Positions 36,470-47,981 are shown, counted from the first letter of the stretch. The stretch is DNA of 64,000 nucleotides from Mariannaea sp. PMI_226 (GCA_024336345.1 JANFOG010000004.1:1054001-1118000); one strand, 5' to 3'. A program made the numbers and translations. The notes: a model not told the origin generated them from the letters alone.

Positions 36470-36535
36470 AAGAAGCCGGCAACTGGGGAGTAGTGAGGTA
36501 CAGCTATAATACAGGCAGGGAGGGCTCCCTTCATC

Positions 36536-36730
36536 ATGGCGCGGGTAGAAGCCGTCTTTTATAATCAGCACTTCGCCTTGCGCGCCCCAACGCAGTCAAC
36601 CATTTTCCAATCCACTAAAAGAGTAGCCAGCATTGTTGAGATGCGCTCTCAATGCGTGCGGGTATCTAATCGAGCCTTGTGTGACCCAATATGCCGGAGC
36701 TGCAACTGCGCCAACGCCGTCGTAAGGTGA
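36536..36730 (+). other. Possible upstream ORF overlapping the regulator start
   Basis: A 64-codon ATG-initiated ORF begins 155 nt before the regulator ATG and ends 37 nt inside its coding region in another frame. If the transcript begins upstream of 36536 (a TATA-like word lies near 36502) it would reduce translation of the regulator. The transcription start is not known, so this is tentative. Confidence 0.3.
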
Positions 36731-39115
36731 CGCTAGCTTGCGAGCCCTGCAGGGAACGCAAAGCTCGTTGCGACGGAGTCAAGCCGCTCTGCTCGACGTG
36801 TAGACGTCGGTCTCTGGGTATTGAGCAGTGCATCTATAAAGTGGGGAATGCGCGAACAGCATGCAGCGATGAGTAAGTGATTGTGTGTTTTAAACAAGCA
36901 AACTCGATATCTATTCTGTAGTCAGTTAACACAGTTGCTGCAGTTACACAAAGGCACTCCATAGGCGTATCCGCCAGCTGGAGCAGGTTTGTGCATCTCA
37001 TGGCATAGACCCTGACGCTCTGCCAGTTGAACAAGACAATCGACCTGAACATACGCAAAGTCGAGTCGAGTTGGACGCTATTGTAATGGAAACGCTGCAG
37101 GGCCAAGTTCCCACCCCAATGTCATCTGCCGCGACGGAGGGCATCGAGAGTTGTGGCAACGCAAGGCGAGTCACTGCTATGGGCACAACCACATCGGAAG
37201 AAGCAATTGAGCAATGTCGTGGCACAAGTCAGGGTTTCTACGGTTTATCTTCTGCAGCTTCTTTCTTAAAGGATGCGTACGGAACGGTGAAGCCTTCCTG
37301 GTCCGGCCAGACCTCTGGGAACCCTCAAACCACCCCGACATCACGGTCTTCACTTCTATTCAACAGCATTGAAAAGTTCGTTCTTCCACCAAGAGCTCTG
37401 GCAGATCACCTCATAGAGAGGTATTTCCAACGGGTCTACTATCTCTATCCCATCTTTGACCGAGAGGCTTTTGAGCATGCCTATGAGTCCCTGTGGCAGC
37501 AAAGTGGACGAGCCACAAACCTGGATAAATATCGAGACCTGGGTATCGGAGAAGATGCCAGTACAATCGCATTTCATTCGTCACTCAACTCCATTTTTGC
37601 TCTCGGTTGTATTTTCTCAAATCTTTCACCAATGGCCAAAGCTACAGCCTACGAAGTTTTCTTCAATCGGTCAAAGCAGAATACTGGTCTTGATCTGCTG
37701 GACCTGAACAACTTGAGCGTCGTGCAAACGCTGATACTAGTATCTATTGTCTTACAAGGTACTTCCTTTCCTGATCGCTGCTGGAACGCGGTCGGTTTGG
37801 CATGCCGGGTAGCTCAAGGTCTAGGCTTGCATAGCATGCCAAAGTATGACCCCCATGAATCACGAGTATGGCAAATCCGGCGCCGGACGTGGCACGGGTG
37901 TGTTGTTCTAGATACGTAAGGACTTTCTCAAGAGCCTTATTTTGGCCTGGTTACTAAGAACTTGCAGGCTGGTGAGCATGACATTTGGACGACCAACCAT
38001 GATTACCAATCTCTCCTCGCTGAGTGTACCGACAAGTATGGATTTCAATACGCAGAGTGCAGAGGGAAACCAACAGATCAAACTTCAATTCCAGCTCGAA
38101 TCTGTTCGTCTAAATGTCATCCTAGATAGCATACTAGCAAAAGTCTACCGACCCTGGCAATGCAGGCTCTCTTTTGATGAACAGAGTCTCAATTCACGTG
38201 CGGACACGGCGTGGCAGAGCATGGATGCTTTCGTTGAACTTCATAGACGGCTGCAAGCCTTTGAGGCATCTGTGCCTAGGTTTCTTTCGTGGAAACAGAC
38301 GTTGATTACAGAGTCTATGTCTTCAGAGGACGTCAAGATTCTCGCTATACAAAGAAATGTGCTACACGCACGGTAAGATCTCGAGCTGTTGCAAAGCCCT
38401 GTATTGTGGGTAGTTTGCTTACCCATTTTAGCTTCATTTACCTTGGTCTCATGCTTTATCGGCCTATCTTGACTCAACTACTAGCTGCTGATGTCTCCGA
38501 CAATGTGGGCGACGACTTACACTTATCCTTCAGCCATGACGGGGCCAGAGCATGCGTACAGTCCGCGATTCGACTCATCGATCTAGTCCACGATATCTTT
38601 CGTACAGACGCAAGTGAAGCGTGGTGGTGGAACGGTCTATGTAATACCGTCTCATCAAACTCGTGTGAGTCGACTAACTAGGAGTATAGACGCTTGCACG
38701 ACCAGCCTTGTGCTCATGACATGCCGTCTCTGTCCTTCCCTGTGGGTTACCTTAGATCAGGCCGGGGTGGCCACATCGTGGGAGAAATGCCAAGTAGTTC
38801 TTGAGGCGAGCTCTTCGTTCAGCCCGTCTATTCGAAAATCGTTCGACCTACTCTTGAAAATAAACCAGACGATCACAGCAAGACAAGAAGGTCAGTAAGG
38901 AAACATCTCACACTGTTGCTGTAGCTGACGGTGCAGCACTCAAAGACCATGCCTCGAATGAGCACTCGGAACAATACCCTGTCCATGAATTGTTGGATAC
39001 ACTTCTCGAAGGAGATTTATCTCTCCAAGATGCTCTGACGATAACATTTCCGTTTGATGCTGACGCAATGGCTTTTCCATTCATGGAGGGCATGAATCTG
39101 GGACCTGGCATCTGA
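36691..39115 (+). CDS. Zn2Cys6 transcription factor with fungal_trans domain, probable cluster regulator
   Basis: Exons by hand: 36691-36872, 36944-37915, 37968-38372, 38432-38640, 38690-38890, 38937-39115; phases agree and give 715 residues. The zinc cluster lies at about residues 13-50 (ACEPCRERKARC, then CSTC and a final C), followed across intron 1 by a short coiled-coil-like linker (RRIRQLEQV) for dimerisation. The fungal_trans domain covers about 200-420 with YFQRVYYLYPIFD and the junction motif DTLVSMTFGRP restored by splicing intron 2. Two acceptors 9 nt apart are possible for intron 1 (after 36934 or 36943). It is convergent with the alcohol oxidase gene (195 bp between stops). Two CGG-N7-CCG sites precede it, the same element found upstream of the enzyme genes, so it is the natural candidate regulator of the cluster. 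Confidence 0.88.
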
Positions 39116-39310
39116 ACAGGAGTTGGCTTGGAGACATGCCAAGACAGAACGATTTATATCTATTCAACTTTCTAATACTTGAGCTGTCGGCCTTAGTGAC
39201 TGAAGAATGCGTATTGATTCTAGGAAAAAAGAGCAAAAGTGATGCCAATCAATATAAATAATTCCGCCGACTCATTGTTATTGAAACCTTGAACTACATA
39301 AATGCCCATT

Positions 39311-41797
39311 TCATATTTTTGCCGTTTTCCTTTCCTCAGCAGCCAAGTCTTTGGCGATCTTCGAACCGATTCGTTCGCAAATCGCCATTATGGTGATCAT
39401 GGGGTTTACACCACTGGCACTGGGGAGAACACTGGCATCAGCAACATACAACCCTTCACAGCCCCAGACTTTGCCAAACTCATCCACCACACCCTCGCTT
39501 TCCCTAGCGCTCATACGGCACGAGCTCATCTGATGAGCCGAGCCAAATGGTGTATCTGGCGGTTTGTTCCCGTGTGCCTCCATTTCTTTCAGCCAATCTT
39601 GAAAGCTTTCATCTGTGATGGTGGCCGCAGAGGAGTCGGGACCAACACTTTGGGATCCTGCTTGAGCGCGGATAAATGGTCGGAAACCTGGCAGGGCGGC
39701 GTGAATTTCCTCAGCACCCTGGACATAGAGAATCCTTGCCAGAGCCACCATGCCCACCATATTATGGCGGATGTCAAATTTAGACGGAGTATAAGCCACA
39801 CGAGGTGTGCCACGCGCTGGGTCGATGAGAACTTGGCCGCTCTCACGGTCACGTGTAATCGCAATGAGCACCTCTGTGTGACGATATTTCGATAAAAGCA
39901 TCTTATAGTCAAGCCCGGACGTCCAATTCAGCCAGGGAAGGGACATGGAGGGCTACCGAGAGGTTAATACTTCTCTTAGAAGCGAATATGGGTGTCACTT
40001 ACTATCATTGCCGCACGCTCTAGCTTGACTCCATGACCTTTCCCATCGAGGTTGTTAAAGCTTGTTACTACGGAGGTGAGGATTCCTCCTGTGGAGGTGT
40101 TAGGCCTATCGAACCGAAGGTAGTGAAGCTGTGAGAATAATAGACAATAACTAACCTTCCCATGGGCTTGTCTCTTCTTTGAAAATGCCCGCTACGAATG
40201 TCGTTGGGTGTAAATGCAAATTGCGTCCGATATGCTTATTCTGTATGAAAGAAGGAAAAAAATATTCAGCACCACATACTCGCAAAGTAAAAAGGTTTGC
40301 TTATTACTTGCCTTCAATCCGCTCTTCCTCAGGATGATGGGACTCCATAGACTTCCCGCCGACACGACAACTCTCTTTGCTTTGATAATGACCGATCTAG
40401 CTGTTCCATCCTTGACATCCCTGGGCATCCAGGATCCCACTACACCATGGGCAACCTGTTTACCATCTTTCTTTTTGAAAAGAACCCTATCAACCTTGAA
40501 CCCCTCTATGAATTTGGCTCCGCACTTGGCCGCGTCAGGGAACCATCCGTTCACAGGGCCTTGCTTCTCCCCTCTCCAGCAACCCAGCGCACAGTGTCCA
40601 TCGTGGTGCTCACAACTACCTGTGTTCTGTGGAACAGGCTTTGCGGAAAAGCCCAGCTTTCGCCCGCCTTCCAGAAGACATGAGTTGCCATGGTTGTGGC
40701 GAATGAACTCGTCACTGACGCCCATGTGCTCGCAGACAGAGTCAAGATGGGTCTGGAATTCCGATGATTTGAAGAATGTGAGGCCTCGCCCGTCTGCCCA
40801 CTCATCCCGTACTGCATTCTGTGTCTGTAGACACGCGCTCCAGTTGACTGTTCCACCCCCTCCAAAACAGGATCCTGCGGTAATAGAAATGGACCCGTCT
40901 TCTGAGGCCAGAAGACCTCCCTGTTCGAAGAGATGGAAGAACGCCTCGCTCTGGTCAAGAGGCAGGGAGGACGTTTGGAAGTGGTAGCTTTTATCCACGA
41001 CGATAACACGATAGCCCGCAGTGGCAATGGTTCGCCCAACGACACCTGCACCACAACCTGAGCCTACAACGATGACATCTGTCTCCAGCTCAATCGGAGC
41101 ACGCGACGTGTCGAAAGTCATGAATTCGAATGGGTAAGACTCGACTGGATGCCATCCAGATGGAGTTGACGGAAAGCCAGTTATTTCTTTGAAAAGAGGA
41201 CTTGCGCGGAGATAGACGTGCTTGGAAATAATCGACAGCTGCTTGAAGAGCACGCGGAAACTAGCCAAGGAGCTGTTTCTCCAAGAGTGCAGCACACGCG
41301 TTCGATCCTCAATAGGTGGCTCAGAGAACGGTGTGAGACGACCGGTTAGAGGGAGAGTGGCTGCCCAGTTACTATCGTGGGAAAAAGTCAGTCAACATTC
41401 ACATAATAAGGGAAGAAACCTACTCTAGCAGAGAGAATACACGGCGAAGTGTGGACAGTTTGTCACTCGGTAAACCGGCTAGCATCCGCTTCAAGATGAT
41501 ATGAAATAGCGGTATTTTGGAAGGACCCTCGGCGAGGAAAGCATCGAATGCATGAGTATTGGAAATACTAAAAGGAGCAGTATTTCGCTGAAGATTTTTG
41601 ATGATCTTGTCGTATTCAACATCGCGAAGAGCAACAGCGTTTAGGTCATTATTTTCGGTGTTCCGACAGGAGGATATGAAAGTGTCCATGATCGCCATGA
41701 AGACACGCCATTGCGCCTTAGTCAAGGGGTCTGAATAGGAGGCTTCTTGAAGGTCAATTGGGCCGGGGCCCGTCATCACAGTCGAGGTTTCTGGCAT
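39311..41797 (-). CDS. Long-chain fatty alcohol oxidase (FAO-type GMC flavoprotein)
   Basis: Oxidises long-chain alcohols to aldehydes with O2 (EC 1.1.3.20 type), usually membrane- or peroxisome-associated. Exons are 41797-41424, 41371-40312, 40240-40156, 40088-40003 and 39952-39311, giving 748 residues, the family's normal length. There is an N-terminal FAO-specific region of about 200 residues, then the FAD dinucleotide fold DVIVVGSGCGAG near 223-233. GSCFGGGGTVNWSACLQ, a CALGCWRGEK block and SAGSLWSPIILRKSGLK follow, and the C-terminal GMC part has HQMSSCRM and VADASVLPSASGVNP. The second intron starts with GC (GCAAGT) and is required to join SGLK to NKHIGRNLHLHP. A CGG-N7-CCG site lies 200-212 bp upstream. 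In context it would act on the primary alcohol freed by the neighbouring esterase. Confidence 0.9.
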
Positions 41798-41996
41798 TTT
41801 GTTTCTCTGACGATGAACAATGTCTATGAGTGGAAACCCTAGGAGATCAATCGAGTGTAGGACTCATTTTTATGACTATAAATCTCATATATGAGCCGAG
41901 GAACATTACTTGTCCAAAAATAAACTTGAAATGACACCTGCTTTACCCCGCAAGTTGTCGTTGATTGTCCAAGACATCGAGGCGTCGTTTATGTTG

Positions 41997-42009
41997 CGGG
42001 TCTGTTCCG
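41997..42009. promoter_or_regulatory. CGG-R-N5-Y-CCG site upstream of the alcohol oxidase gene
   Basis: CGGGTCTGTTCCG, 200-212 bp upstream of the alcohol oxidase start codon at 41797. Confidence 0.6.
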
Positions 42010-42725
42010 ATGAGACCAGAGCGCTTACTGAGAACCTCATTTTGTCGCGTACCGAGTCTAGTTAACTTTTGCCTAAGGATATGCAGAACTGATATCTGCT
42101 GTGGTATTACTAGCTCCTTTCTCAATATCATCCAGTGCTGCACATCGGGACTGTACCTTGACAGCGCCAAAAAGCCAGTCATAGTGATAGCGGAATCCGT
42201 TATCGAGATATCTTATGCCTTTGGTACTCTTTAAGCCCCAAACTGTCTGAAATTAACACAGGTGACTTCGCTTGAACGTGAGCTCGGGAATTACAGGAAC
42301 AGAGTCTCCAGCTGTTTGATGTTCAGACGAATCGTCACCAAGCTAAAACCTCTGAGGGTACAATACCCAACGGCTTGCGCTTGAAGGATTTGATCAAGTC
42401 TGTCTGACAAGTTCTTATTCGAGTATGGTATAGATATCGGTATGAGGAATAATTACAAATGGCCCTTTATTTCTCATCTCCACCCAGTCACCATTAAGGT
42501 CTTTAGTGCTTTCAGCTGAAGAAGCTGTCACTATTACTGCTTTGGTTTTGTTCCTTGACGTCCAATTACGGATAGGATACTGGTTTCCGATTCGGGAAGC
42601 ACATATATCTGCCATCTTGGGCTAGAATGCCGTGTGTAGCTAGGCCTCATTCCGTCATTGGAGGGTAAGGAACATAAGGCCAAAGGGCTGGCGGCTTGGT
42701 TCCGAAGATACATCTCGAGCTGAAC

Positions 42726-42738
42726 CGGAAGTGGTCCG
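42726..42738. promoter_or_regulatory. CGG-R-N5-Y-CCG site upstream of the hydrolase gene
   Basis: CGGAAGTGGTCCG, 253-265 bp upstream of the hydrolase start codon at 42991. Confidence 0.6.
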
Positions 42739-42990
42739 TCGTCAGGCCGAGGCACAACGAGTCGAGGGCAAGGATTGACGGTGCTCTTGGAAGACTAACC
42801 CCTTGTCATTAGATGAGATCGGTATGCGGAGAGAATCTGAGATCCTTTCCGTCTCCCCCGCAATCTGAACATAAGGAACACGAGCACGTCCGATCTGTTT
42901 TCTGGGGTATAAGGAGCGAAGCAAAATCTTCCTAATCAATTGCTGATTCTACAAAGTTTGGATTTCAGTAGCCTTATGTGATTTCTTGCG

Positions 42991-44211
42991 ATGCCTCTGC
43001 AATTTTCTACTTCGGAGAAACTTGGGCTCGCCCTTCGACTTACATGCCTCGGTTCGACTCCTCTTTAGCAAAACACCACACTTTTGCACTACCTGCTGAC
43101 ACTGCTTTTTTCCCTTACAGCACCCTGGCAGATTTTTTTTTCCATAGTACGAACTCTTTTGATCGCATGGAACAGAGGTGTCCCAGTACGCTTGTTTCTT
43201 GTTTGTGCAGTCATTAAAGTAGTTCTCGGAACTTTCTCCCCCCGCCAGATTCAGTACTTGTCTCTCTCGACTAAAGACACGTACAAGTCATGGGTAGGGC
43301 GGAAGACGGCTGAGGCAAAGAAGAACCAAAATCGAGCAGCTCTCGATCGACTCCTTTATGATGTAGAACCTCTAGAGGATGGCCGATCGTCGCTCTTATG
43401 GGTTGGCAATTGGCGCAAAGCGAAGAAGATTGTTTTGTTCTTTCATGGTGGAGGCTACATCTCTCCATTACTACCTGGACATCTGGAGTGGTGTTGGCGG
43501 GCTTATGTGGTTGCAGGTATGGAGATGAAGACCGAAGTTGCTGTGGCCGTCCTGGAATACACACTTTGTCCTGAGGCAAGGCATCCCGTACAGCTTCGCC
43601 AAGCTACGAGCGCCCTGGCTCATCTCCTATCTAAGGGATTTGGTCCTAGAGATATTGTTATTGGAGGAGATTCTGCTGGTGGAAACCTGACATCGCAGCT
43701 GTTGTGCCATCTGGTTGAACCGCATCCCACCGTCCGAAGAGTTACACTGTCTGAGCCACTGCTGGGTGCATTCCTTGTTTCACCATGGGTGACTAAACGA
43801 ACCGACGACGCTTCATTCAAGGAAAATGCCTGGGTTGACATGCTTTCAGGTCCGACTATGGATAACTCTACTCGAGCACTCCTTGGGCCTACAAACATCA
43901 ACGAGACAAGTCACGAGTCTGCCCGCCTCGCATTTCCCCTCGATAGGGACAATTCTTGTTTACGAGGAATGTCGTCTATCGTGAATCATCTGTATGTCAC
44001 TGCAGGAAGCCACGAGGTCTTCCGAGACCAAGCCAAAACTTTCGCGAACGAAGTTGAATACTTGAATCCCAAGTTGAACGTGCGGTTCGACATGCAGAAA
44101 AGGCAGGCACATGATTTCATCTTACTCGAAGGTCAAGAAGAACGGAACGGAGAGTGCATGCAGGAAATGAAAGTGTGGATGAGGGCTTTGCTGGCTTTGG
44201 ACATCAAATAG
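42991..44211 (+). CDS. Alpha/beta hydrolase, HSL/steryl acetyl hydrolase-like esterase with N-terminal membrane segment
   Basis: Exons are 42991-43051 and 43121-44211 (69-nt intron), giving 383 residues. Without the intron the frame has a TAG at 43066; with it the start reads MPLQFSTSEKLGLALRLTCL followed by APWQIFFSI, a hydrophobic N-terminus like fungal Say1-type hydrolases. The acceptor (TTTTTTCCCTTACAG) is excellent, but the donor GTTCGA is weak, though it is the only GT available in that exon. Catalytic features are HGGGY (oxyanion hole, hormone-sensitive-lipase class), GDSAGGN nucleophile serine, AGSHEVFRDQ at the acid position (Glu rather than the common Asp) and QAHDF for histidine. 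In the cluster it fits the hydrolysis of the ester made by the BVMO. Known relatives deacetylate sterols, so an acetyl-ester substrate is also possible. Confidence 0.8.
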
Positions 44212-44828
44212 GACCTGAAGATTCAGGTAGAAGCAAGCCTCTTAGTGATATGCATCGAATAATGTCAGTAACTTCTCCAAAGCTTGCAATAGAGACCTGA
44301 TTGAATTTACATTCCGTCCTATTTCCCTTCATCTACTATAATCTACGTGCTGAAGGTGTAAAAAGGAGGCCACGGCAGTATATGTGGTCAGCAAAGAACT
44401 GGGAGAAAGGTTCAACAATGGCGACATAACAACTATTCTCAATTCATTGTATTATTACGAGTGAATTTTAGTTTACTCAATACACAATGATCTCATTGAT
44501 GGTTATGTGAAACGAGACAAAGCAGAGTCGGTCAGCTCATTGAAACAAGTTGCGATTACCATAGAAGGTGGTAGTTCTTGCTCGCATGAACATGGGGAGA
44601 TGGCAATGAACTCATGCAGAGCCTCTATGTGGCATAATCTGTTGAGAGTGATCCTAAAATATAAAATACAGTACTCGAAATGACAGCGGTAAAATCAAAG
44701 CTCCTGAATCCATCATTGTTTGCCTGATAAGGGGAGGAAGCTATGCTTCGGTTAATGAAGCGCGAGCCTTACCATCGCCAACCCTGAGTTAATACTAAAT
44801 CAGACTCTGTTTTGATTACATCAATTAC
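44212..44828. other. Convergent intergenic region, no gene seen
   Basis: 617 bp of AT-rich sequence between the stop codons of the hydrolase (+) and the aldehyde dehydrogenase (-); it should contain both 3' UTRs. Confidence 0.6.
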
Positions 44829-46580
44829 CTAGCGCAGATATCCTGGTCCGTCTTGTAAAATACCCTTTCGCTTCAAAAAAGCCGTCACCAGTGCTAGTAC
44901 AGTGCTGACGCCCAGTAACCTCCAAATCCATTGAAAGCGTGAACGAACTCGCCTGCCGTCTCGATCAAACCAGACCGTATCGACAGGTCGGAAGATTTTG
45001 GACATGGCTTGGGCACTCTCTTCGGTATATGGGGGATATTTCGGCTTCAATACCATATCCAGCCACTTGGGGACGTCCACCACCGTCCTAAAATGGGTAA
45101 ATTCTCTGAAACCGTACTGGCCGTGGTATGCACCCATGCCTGAGTGACCTGTTCCGCCAAAAGGAGCGTCCTCAGTGATCATGTGGACGATGACATCGTT
45201 GATAGTCACTCCGCCAGATGCGGTCGACCTCAAGACCTTGTCCTTCTCAGCGGCTGAGGTTGTGAACGGGTACAAGGCGAGGGGGTGGTTGTTCTTGACT
45301 ATGTGTTGGATCGACTCATCTAGCGTTGCATCCAGAATTGGGAGGATTGGTCCGAACAGTTCTTCTGACATGAGTGAATCGCTCATCGTGACATTGTCAA
45401 CAATGGTGGGTAAAAATCTTCGAGTCTTGGGGTCCCTTTGGCCTCCATATATCACCGTGCCTGACGTTTGCTGCAATAGTGTATCCAATCGGTTGAAGTT
45501 GCGGTCGTTGATGATGTGTGAGTAGTGGTCGGGGCTTCCATCACTACCCTTGAGATACTGGTCGAAATATTTCACCAGAGAGGAGATAAATGGCTCCTTG
45601 ACAGCTGGGTCGACAAAGATATGATTCACGGTCAAGCACACCTGTTCCCGCCACCCTCGGTTTGTGAGCATTCCAGAGCTTCAAAGGTATATATATAGCA
45701 TGAGAGTTAACTGACCTGCCCAGCGTTCAAAAACTTTGCTGCTGCAATTCTCTTCGCGGCCAGGTCGACGTCTGCATGTGCAGAGACGATGGCAGGGCCT
45801 TGGCCGCCAAGTTCCAGTGTGACGCTTGTGAGATGGCTTGCAGCCTTTTCGTATATCAACCTACCAACTGTTGTTGAACCAGTGAAAAAGATGTGGTCCC
45901 ATCTCTTCTGCAAGATGTGACCCATCTCGCTTGGTCCTGCAGTCACAACGCGGATGGCATCTTGGTCCAAGTACTTTGGAACGATCTCTTGGATGAGATT
46001 TTGGGATGCTACAGCAACCTCGCTGGGCTTCAGGACCATGGAGCATCCTGCCGCAATAGCACAAATCATAGGCTCAAAGAGCTCCATGAAAGGGTAGTTC
46101 CATGCCGAGAGGATGAGAGCGGTTCCTTTGGGTTCTTTTCGAACCCTCGTTCCTCCGAAAAAGTTGAGAGCGTTGAATCTATTCGGCTTGTCATCCGAGG
46201 TCCAGGACTTCAAATGCTTTAGCGTGTAGAGGCATGCAGTTTGTATACCGGAAACATCGATTGAGAGAGCTTCAAGTTTGTGCTTGTGGAGGTCTTGATA
46301 TAACGCCTCGACGATGCGATCCTTGTTATCCTCGAGCATCCACCACACCTTCTGGAGTTGGAGGACACGCCATTCAAGAGACTTCGTCTTGTGCGAAGCG
46401 AATGTCGCTTTCACAGTAGAATATGCCTAGGTCGCCGAGCAAATCAGTAGCTGAACTAGACGACTCATAAGAAGGGAGGGTGCGGTGCCAGAGCCAGCCA
46501 GTCACGCTAGGTGTTGCCGAGATACCACAAATAACAAAAATATTTACCTCGTCAATCTCGTCGTGTTGACTGAACCCCAT
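44829..46580 (-). CDS. Fatty aldehyde dehydrogenase, class 3-like, C-terminally anchored
   Basis: NAD(P)-dependent oxidation of aldehydes to acids, like yeast Hfd1 and animal FALDH. Exons are 46580-46548 (11 codons), 46426-45716 and 45641-44829, giving 518 residues. Seen: SAWNYPF, the GSTTVGRLI nucleotide-site glycines, LELGGQGP with the general-base Glu, catalytic Cys at about residue 250 within NAGQVCLTVNH (the junction of exons 2 and 3), and EELFGPILP. A C-terminal hydrophobic helix (WIWRLLGVSTVLALVTAFL) followed by KRK resembles the ER/peroxisome tail anchor of FALDH. It would take the aldehyde made by the alcohol oxidase. A CGG-N7-CCG site lies 274-286 bp upstream. Confidence 0.9.
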
Positions 46581-46853
46581 TTCGTTGGTGATTGCTTCTT
46601 ATTATCGATATCGTTCCAACAGCGGAAAGGCTTTGGGATGTTTTGGATGTTTTGGATGTGGATAGGATTTGACCACACGTCATATACACACAGTAAGTAG
46701 TAATCGTCTCTTGGCACACACACACGTCTAGGTCCTGAACACACACAAATAGGGTAGTTCATGTTATTCCACGTCCATTAGCCACCTTTTAAGGATTTAC
46801 TATTTCTGTCAAATTGCGGAGTTAGTTCCACCGTCGGACACGGAGCAGGAGAA

Positions 46854-46866
46854 CGGATCTAATCCG
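46854..46866. promoter_or_regulatory. CGG-R-N5-Y-CCG site upstream of the aldehyde dehydrogenase gene
   Basis: CGGATCTAATCCG, 274-286 bp upstream of the start codon at 46580; it is also a near-perfect palindrome (CGGAT/ATCCG). Confidence 0.62.
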
Positions 46867-46906
46867 ATTGCATCCCTACTGAGGGGCAGATGAGATCACT
46901 GGGGGT

Positions 46907-46939
46907 CAGTTCCCACCCAGCTGCCACCCAGTTGCCACC
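46907..46939. repeat. Three-copy 11-bp tandem repeat
   Basis: Units CAGTTCCCACC, CAGCTGCCACC, CAGTTGCCACC, head to tail, 40 bp from the regulatory site in the aldehyde dehydrogenase promoter. Confidence 0.6.
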
Positions 46940-47030
46940 CCCTTGATGCTTAAAACGCGACACATCGCGGCCCAGAATGAAAAATCGAGCCGTGGTGCCT
47001 CGGCAGCCCCTCAAATTGAAAAAATAAGGA

Positions 47031-47054
47031 TTGCCGTCTTGCCGTCTTGCCGTC
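47031..47054. repeat. Three-copy 8-bp tandem repeat
   Basis: The unit TTGCCGTC is present three times without change in the spacer upstream of the aldehyde dehydrogenase gene. Confidence 0.7.
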
Positions 47055-47193
47055 TCATCACTAACAGGGCAAAACATGTGATATTGATTGATGAATTTTG
47101 GTCAACGCTTTGACATTCACACTTGATATTAGTTTGGGCAAAAACATCAGCCCGATAGCTGGCTGTTTGAGGTACTTGGGAATCCTAAGAAGG

Positions 47194-47223
<30 letters not shown>
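47194..47223 (+). repeat. Poly(A) run of 30
   Basis: An uninterrupted run of 30 A, with a second run of 19 A at 47548-47566 in the same spacer. It could be a slippage-prone microsatellite or the tail of an old retroposed sequence; no coding part of a retroelement was seen beside it. The rest of 46581-47981 holds no gene. Confidence 0.75.
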
Positions 47224-47225
<2 letters not shown>

Positions 47226-47981
47226 ACGGTCGGCTATCGCTTCAACGCGAGACTAGGTATTCAGTGGATTACATCTGCTGCGTAATAACTTAAAACCAAA
47301 CCATATCAAGACAGCTTACATCTCATCTGACCCTGTTGTGTCGCGTGTGGTGGGGTTGTTAGCATGTCAACCTAAAGTCCCTTGTAAAAGTTAGGTCATG
47401 TGACTTATTACTTACCCTACGCCAAGCTTAAAAGCAGTGTCAGAACTGTGAATGAAATTTCAAGGTGCAAGCAATGAATCAAAGAAACTCTTGATGTTCT
47501 GGCTTAAAGATAAAAGAAAAGAAAAGAAAGGAAGAAAGGAAGGGAGGAAAAAAAAAAAAAAAAAAAGAGCCCCTTGTTTCTATCTCTTTAGATAAGATTC
47601 ACTAGCTGACATGGTTGGTATAATGCCAGGGTAACCCCTAACTGGCAATATCTCAACTGCAGCCTAACATGTATAACCTACAACATCATGAAGAATCTTG
47701 AGGATCACCGCTCGATATATTCCAAGTTTTAATCATGTGCCGTGTCGGCCAATTTCCTAGGTTTCTCTTTGTTATAAGAGTATATCGCAGTGCTCAAACT
47801 AAGTCGGAATGAAGAACCCCAAAATACTTCAGAAACCATTTCAACAGCTGTGCCCAGTTGGCCCAACTCTTGCGGATGCGTTATTCGTTTCTCCCATTCC
47901 CAATGGAGCAAAGTATAAGTGCACAAAATATATCACCCATGTCAGGCATCACCTTGAGGCCCTGTCCCAAACATAAAAGAC

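Larger units (their letters stand above)
34806..36690. other. Intergenic region with two 5S rRNA genes, left boundary of metabolic cluster
   Basis: Outside the 5S genes and the regulator promoter elements (separate entries) nothing coding was recognised. Overlapping plus-strand ORFs near 36.06-36.38 kb have no family features. A TATA-like TATAAT word is near 36502. Confidence 0.5.
41798..42990. promoter_or_regulatory. Divergent promoter region of alcohol oxidase and hydrolase genes
   Basis: 1.2 kb shared upstream region with two CGG-N7-CCG elements, one near each gene (41997 and 42726). Short minus-strand ORFs at 42415-42939 overlap one another in different frames and show no family features. 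Otherwise nothing was seen. Confidence 0.55.

Noticed and set aside
42415..42939. Three overlapping minus-strand ORFs that could be a broken gene between the alcohol oxidase and the hydrolase
   Set aside because: A faint VPYVQIAGETERISDS-like stretch recalls GST-type folds, but no start, splice pattern or second motif supports it, and the region is the promoter of the hydrolase.
43051..43061. Perfect tRNA B-box-like word in the hydrolase intron region
   Set aside because: The T-stem pairs at only two positions and no A box or acceptor stem can be built.
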